A stretch of 64,000 nt of DNA, taken from Gymnorhina tibicen. Its lineage: Eukaryota > Chordata > Aves > Passeriformes > Artamidae. Shown one piece after another: positions 58,101-64,000 of this stretch. A model generated the notes under the pieces. The model was given only the letters and a program-made list of their open reading frames with translations, was not told the origin of the DNA and ran no database searches. A program made the translations under genes and the position numbers. The stretch lies in the NCBI GenBank assembly GCA_013399875.1, contig VXAZ01002480.1:286937-350936 (forward strand), read 5' to 3'. The stretch's first letter is position 1; every line of letters begins with the position of its first letter.

Positions 58101-61100
58101 CTGACATTTTTAGCCTCTTTTTGTGCTGCTTCTTCCCTTTGGGAAGCGGGGACTTAGTAAATGTCCCTGAGCCGATGCAAGGTCTGATTCCGCCCTTCAG
58201 CCGAGAAGGAGTCGGGAGCAGCCTCCCATCCCTTTGGAGGGCAGAGCTGAAGGGTGCCCAGAGATGTCTCTGCGAACAGAGACAGCCCCATGCCCTCCCC
58301 AGTACACACTCCCACGGACGTAGGAAAAGCTGCTAAATAAGTATGTCCTGAAGCTTTTCTTTTCTTGAACGGGACTGCATCCAGGTTTCATCTCCAAGGA
58401 TTTTCTTAGACGAGGAGCAGATACTGCTGAGCTGCCAGGAACAAGTTGGAGCAGTAGGTGTTAAAGCCTACCAGGACTCTGAAATAGGATGTTCACGGTG
58501 CTGTTCTGGGCACGCACGGCACACCAACAGCTGAGGACAAGCCATGTCAGGGGTTTATGTGCTACAAACAAGGAATGGGCAACAAACTGTGCCAGAGCAG
58601 TTCAGCTGGCACAGCAAAACCTTCAGTGATTAGGCTTTTCTTCTTTTTTGAAAGTAACTGCTAATTTTATCTCCAAGGATTTACCTTCTATGCATTAGGG
58701 GTGCAAATCGTAAAGGGGAGAGGAGAGGGGGGAATCACTCACTCCCACCCTGGACTCAGTCCTGACACCTCACACTGGCTGTGAGCAGGGAGCAAGTGCA
58801 GAGGGCAAAGAACAAGTCCCAGGTTTCTTCCCAAATCTGTGGCTGGAGACAGGCCTTGTGTTCATATCGTACAACGTCCCAGCAGCTCCAAGAAAGGTGT
58901 TTCTGAGTTTTCCTTTCACACACTTGATGATTTTTTTTCTTGGTAACTGTAAAATGTGGCAAAAAGCATAAATAGCACCATAAACTCTAAGAGTGGGCCA
59001 TTAGTCATCTGAAAAGTGTTCTCCCCTTTGAAATTCAGTGGAGATTGTCTTAGCAGAACATTTTGAAGTGATACAAGTAGTCATGCCAATTCTTAGGATG
59101 CAAACGCTGATAAAATACCATTTTTCTCCACATCAATATTGATAAAAATGTCTTGAAAAGCTATAGCACTAAAGGTTAAAAAGTAAAATTAACTTGTGCC
59201 TATGAAATTCACTTGTTTTAATTTATGTTTATTCTTTAAAAACAACCATAAAAAGCTTCTTGTCATAATTTATTCTTGAAATGAGTATTGCCTCTGGAGT
59301 TTCCATAGTTACAGATGTTTCTGGGTTTGTAATGTTTGCACAATTGACATTTACTGCACAGCGAAAACCTCTAATTGATTTTTCTACCTGGAGAGGGGAG
59401 CACAAGTGCTGGGTCATGCACGTGGTGTCCAATTGCCAGGTTCTGGGGCTGTGCTGCAGCCGAAGGGCTGCGGGGGTGGAACAACACAGGGCAACACTCA
59501 TAAATAATGTGCCAGTCACAAGGTGAGATTGTCAGCGGAGAGCAGCGCTGGGGGGGGCAGCTGGCACCCACCCCCCGAGCCCCGGTTCTGCCAGGACTGT
59601 CCCGTGGGTGTGGCGTTCCTGCAGCGCTCGCCTGGCACCGGGCAGCGGCGTGGCCCTGGACCCAGCACTGAGCACCCTGCACCAGCTGCTGTGATCCAGA
59701 CACGAGGGTGCCAAGTTTGACTCACATGAAGCATTCCCAAACTAAGAATCCTACATCTGAAATAAAGGGAATAGTGCAGGGAGAGAGGAAAGAGTGGAAG
59801 AGGCACAAAGAAATGCTGGAAGGTGCCTGCAGCCGTGACACAATCTGATGAACTCAAACACGGCTTGAGGGTCCTGATTCCCATCCTGCTCGTGCTGCAG
59901 GCTCTCTGGGATACTGGAGAAGTCTTTTCCACACTGTTTATTAGGCGTGGCTGGGTGTTTGCGAGGCTGGTGGGTAAACTGAAGGTCTAAACTAGTGATC
60001 CAAAAGCAGCTTGTCCAGCCCCTCCCCGACACCCAGCACTGCCCCCCATCTGGTGTCTGCCCCCTGTCCCTGGCTGGCACTGTGCACTCTCTGCTCCCCC
60101 ACAGCCAAACAGCCACTGCTGGTCACCCACAGGTACGCCTTGTGGGGAGTTCAACTGGCCGAAAACACTACCAAAGAAAAAAATATTTTCACTGTTACTT
60201 TTTTTTAAATGTCATTTTTAAGTGTTGGCCCTAAGTTAGCTGTATTGACAGCAATATTTAAGTCCTAAAAGTGAAGATATGGATATATAGTGCATTAATT
60301 TTCTCAGATGCCTTTTTCCATCTTCAAAATAACAGGAAATGATGACGCATGTTGGGGAGAAACAGCATCAATTTATACTGAGAAAAGTAAATTCATTCTC
60401 CGCTGCTGTAACTCATGGGACTGTCACTTCCGTAAAACATGTGAGCTCTTTCTTCAAATGAAATCCCATTTTCTAAAAACGCCTCTCACTAGGACATTCT
60501 TTTTCCTTCTTCCCTGGCTGTTTGATTATTTTCAACTACTTCTAACCAGGCAACAGTGAGATCAGGAGAGAAGTATCTGGAGGAGAAAACAAGGTGGATT
60601 AAAGCATTAGGGCTGTAGCAAATCAGAAAAGATTAGGAATTCCAGTTTATAGTCCCGGAGGCTAATGCTGCTGAGAACGGCAAGAGCAGTTTAATGGGCT
60701 GATGTGAACACAATCAGGTTAAATTTCATGTCTCCCTAAATCCGTTTTCCTCATCTCCCGTTGTTACCCAGATACTACTTTTTTTTGCTGTTTTGAGGAG
60801 ATTCAGACCATGAGATAAAAGCATATTACGTAAAGAGATATATGCTGTGATTTGTGGGGTAGCTCCTGTTGAGAGGCTGCTCAGGGTTGTTCTGGGCTCC
60901 AGTGACCAGGCACTGGGGCTGTCAGGGTTTCCTGTCTGTCAGGGGGTGCAGCCCTAAAGATACCTCAGCCAGCCTTTTCCACAAACCTTATTCCTGTGTA
61001 AAGCTTTAATGATAACAGAAATTCCTTGAGAAAACTGAAATGACTTCTAAAAAGTATTAAATATGGCTGAAAAAGTGCACAAACTTGAGCTAGATTCGAG

Positions 61101-61549
61101 GGTACTTTAAGAATTAAAAGACATTTTTCATGGAATGGTGACAGGAGCTTGTTTCCTGCATGGACAGTTTCCTGGGAGCCCACAGGGCTCATAAACTCCG
61201 TGGGGTTGGATATTAACCATGACCATACAGCCTAACAGAAGGAATGGGGAACAGGAGCCTGAGTAAAGGTGTTCCCATAAAGAGCCCTGGTGGAAAGTGA
61301 AAAAAAACCAACACAAAACACAAAAGGTGATGGGGACTGACTTTGTGTGCCAGGCAGTGTGAGAGTGCTGGAGAGTGTCAGCGGAGTGAGCAGCACTCGA
61401 GCTTGATGTGGGAAAAGAAGGGAGAGAGAGGCAAAGGGAGGGGACAGGAAACTGCTGTCATGCAGGTGTCCTGGAGGCTTCAGAGGGGCTTTGGCCAGCC
61501 CCAGGTGTTGGCATGCTGCCGTGTGTTAGACCCCTCCTCAGTCCCTTAA

Positions 61550-61690
61550 CTGTGTATCTCAAAATTCAAGCTCCGGAGTAATCAGCAGCAACATTGCCGA
61601 TAACAGCAAGGGCTAATTAGGATTTTCCTTTTCTATTAATTTCTATTTTTCAGCTTCTATGCTTTAATTATAGCTGACAATTACGCAGAC
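61550..61690. promoter_or_regulatory. Candidate enhancer with homeobox sites
   Basis: A low-CpG block with CTAATTAG at 61613-61620, TATTAATTT near 61636, TTTAATTATAGC near 61665 and ACAATTACG near 61679, followed by CpG-rich DNA. Function is inferred from motif density only. Confidence 0.3.
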
Positions 61691-63813
61691 TGGGGTTGTT
61701 GTGTGTGTCGGGAACAAGCCCAGGTGAGCTGAGAGCAGCCCCATCCCGCCCCGGCGCTGCCGGCAGAACGCGCAGCGGTGACGGCCGTGGCAGGAGGGCC
61801 TTGAGCCGAGCAGAGCTGCAGAGTCACACAGCAGAGCCCAGGGGAAGCACACTGCAGGTGACTGGCAGGAATCAAGTCACCCGTCAGCAAGAAAATGACG
61901 GCAGCGGCTGCTGGGAGCAGTGCTGGTCCAGTGGCACTCACTGCTCCTCTCCTGTCCTCATCCCTCCTCACACTGGGCACGTGGCGAGGGCTGTGCTCCA
62001 GGCAGGGCTCAGGGCCCCACCGCTCCAGCAAACAACGTCTGGAGCGTTTCCAGTCCCACTTTCCCCACTGTTTCAAGCCTCAGATTTCAACCAGTGTTTA
62101 TTTAAATTGGTTGGTCATAGCAGAGTTAATTTGTTTGAAGGCTGAGCCAGAAACTCTTGGCAGCTGGACAGGAAGATCTCAAACAAACAAACAAAACCTC
62201 CTTAAACTGTAGGCATTGCTTAATTCTTCAGTCTTAAGTACAAAACACCTTAGAGAAATCATCAGTTCTGCAAGAGTAACGAGGCCAGAGCTGTTTCGTT
62301 CCAAGATACAGCCTTTGGGTTTTGGGTGGTTGTTGCTGTGGGCACAGCCCCGAGCTGGACCTGCTGGCACCGAGTGCCACAGAGCCCCGGCACCTTCCCC
62401 ATGGGACAGGGCATGAGTTGGGGCAGCCAAGCAGAAGCACAGAGCATCTTTTCCTCTGCATTAATAACAAGAAAAGAAAATAAAAAGCATAACCAGCACT
62501 TTCCTGTCCATTCTCCAGGAGCACAGCCTCATTTTGGCGATGGATGTGAGTGCATGCACACACAAAATTCAAATGAGAAACAAGCAAGTGAAACTGGCTA
62601 GAAGAAAACATTTAGTATTTCCCTTTGGAATGTTTTCTACACAAATACCCAGGTTGTGGATTTCATGCTGATTTGGGTGCTGGTGCAGACTGAGACTGAA
62701 ACACTCTGCTGTTACACTGAGGTACTGAGAAAGTGCTAGGACAGCCAGCGAGGTAGGGGAGCTTTTCCAGGAGCCCCATCTCTACTGGTGCTGGGATAAC
62801 CCTGCGTGGCACTGGGGACTGTGGGGGGCTCGGCTGCTGCTGCAGGGTTGAGCAATGACTTGGTCTCCCAGACTGTGCTTCCCTCCCAGGCCAGGACCAA
62901 CCCTGAGTGTTTTACCTGGCATGTGCTTGTTGAGCGTGCACTTGGGAATATCCACCAATATGGACACAACAGAGTCCCTGGAAAGCTGGTTCTGCCATAT
63001 CATCTGAACTTACCACTAATGAGTTTCCTTGTGTCTAAACCCAACCTTTCTTGCCCCAAGTTAAGCACACTGGGTTTGTTCTCTTTGCTGCAGGAGGTGG
63101 CCTGCCCCCTGTCCCCTTCTGACATCTGTGAGTGCTCGAGGCCAGCTGTGTCTCCTGGGGTTGGCTCTTCAGCCTCAGCAACCCATTTCACCACCTGACC
63201 TCTGGTTTCTGGTTATTATCCATCCTGTCATTGGGACTTTGAGCTCTGCTGCCCTTCCCTTCCCTGCCAAGCCAGTGGCCATCCTGGGCAAGGCCAGCCC
63301 TGCCGGATAGTGAGCAGCTCCCTTCCTGCCCCAGCTGCCAAGTTTGGGGGGAGCGTGGTCCTCTGCTGGAGTGGCCCCCGGTGATTTGCTCCTGGGGGTG
63401 CTGATGGCGGAGGGCAGCACGTGCTGTGCAGGGCAGCACCACCGCTGAGCGTGGGGACCCCGGATCTTGGACTGCCCGGCCAAGGCTGGGACAATGACAT
63501 CTGCAGGGTGGCACCAGCCATGGCCAGGCCAGCGTCCGGCCGTGCCACCACATCCTCCCTGCACCCTCCGTCGGCAGTCCTGCTCCCCAAACGCCTTAGG
63601 GGGAAAAACTGCTGATGCTGGAAAGACCTCGCAGTACTTGGTGATGCAGACAAACATCTGTCAGGATCCAGACTGAGAATCCCAGTCTGGTTTTACCTCT
63701 GCCCCAAGGCACTTGAACGAAGTTTTCAGAAGGAGAAGACTAATAAATCAAGACCATACTTCTCCAGGCCCCGCTCAAGGGAGCTGGTTAAAATTAGCAA
63801 GGAATGTGGGCCG

Positions 63814-63975
63814 GAGGAGCCCTCCCTCACATCGCAGCGCCCAAAGCCACGGCGCCGCACCGAGCCCGTCCCGGCTCTTCCAAAAAAGGCGATATCCAGT
63901 TCTGGGCCCGCCGGTGCCCGGGCTCCCCGCACGCCCCGGGGCACGCGGGACAGGTGCTGCCCTTCCGACTGGGAA
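63814..63975. promoter_or_regulatory. CpG-rich block at window edge
   Basis: By hand count about 18 CpG in about 160 bp, and the window stops shortly afterwards. It could be the left shoulder of a promoter island. The frames seen are Arg/Pro-rich and unrecognised. Confidence 0.35.
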
Positions 63976-64000
63976 ATGAGCTCCTGCCAACACGAGGAGA

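Larger units (their letters stand above)
55111..64000. other. Non-coding stretch to window end
   Basis: No gene was assigned. It holds an A/C-rich tract at 56905-57005, a CpG-enriched patch at 57640-58100, AT-rich single-copy blocks at 58950-59400, 60170-60850 and 61550-61690, and a rising CpG density at 63814-63975 that may be the edge of an island beyond the window. Frames are short or unrecognised. Confidence 0.5.

Noticed and set aside
1..64000. CRISPR array, operon, prophage or endogenous retrovirus
   Set aside because: Tandem repeats here lack spacers; there are no clustered co-directional genes, and no gag, pol or env motifs or paired LTRs were noticed. The DNA is vertebrate nuclear.

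Overview
The window is most likely avian nuclear DNA. Its interspersed repeats are short, 5'-truncated CR1 LINE pieces, in both orientations. Two of them end in the CR1 3' tail, and one of these (22256-22370) has the clear octamer repeats. No Alu, L1, retroviral or bacterial-type gene structure is visible. Non-coding sequence is fairly GC-rich with CpG-dense patches. The one recognisable gene is a vertebrate PWWP-domain gene.

Layout. Positions 1-3753 are the end of intron 1 of PWWP2B, carrying two CR1 pieces. Positions 3754-5401 are PWWP2B exon 2, which holds about nine tenths of the protein, including the C-terminal PWWP domain and the stop codon. Exon 1 (roughly 50 residues and the start codon) lies upstream of the window. 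A strong splice donor sits 18 nt after the stop codon, so a 3' UTR exon probably lies further downstream; one weak candidate is at about 15.25-15.55 kb.

From about 5.4 kb to 64 kb I find no exon that I can assign to a known gene. In the human genome PWWP2B is followed, in the same orientation, by a gap and then INPP5A and NKX6-2. This 58 kb is probably the equivalent gap, but no INPP5A exon was recognised. It holds ten more CR1 pieces, a 48-bp G-rich minisatellite (about 33.0-33.2 kb), a 10-bp tandem array (53.58-53.68 kb) and several simple repeats. It also holds CpG islands without a visible gene (best at 42.36-42.79 and 46.08-46.25 kb), a single N inside a 46-bp duplication (45.9-46.0 kb), and AT-rich single-copy blocks rich in homeodomain, POU-octamer and palindromic sites that look like developmental enhancers or conserved non-coding elements.

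I do not see a new multi-gene system. The most useful leads are the orphan CpG islands and the homeobox-rich blocks at 38.15-38.56, 52.38-52.51, 54.0-54.36 and 61.55-61.69 kb. Repeat identities, CpG estimates and motif calls were made by eye; no search was run.
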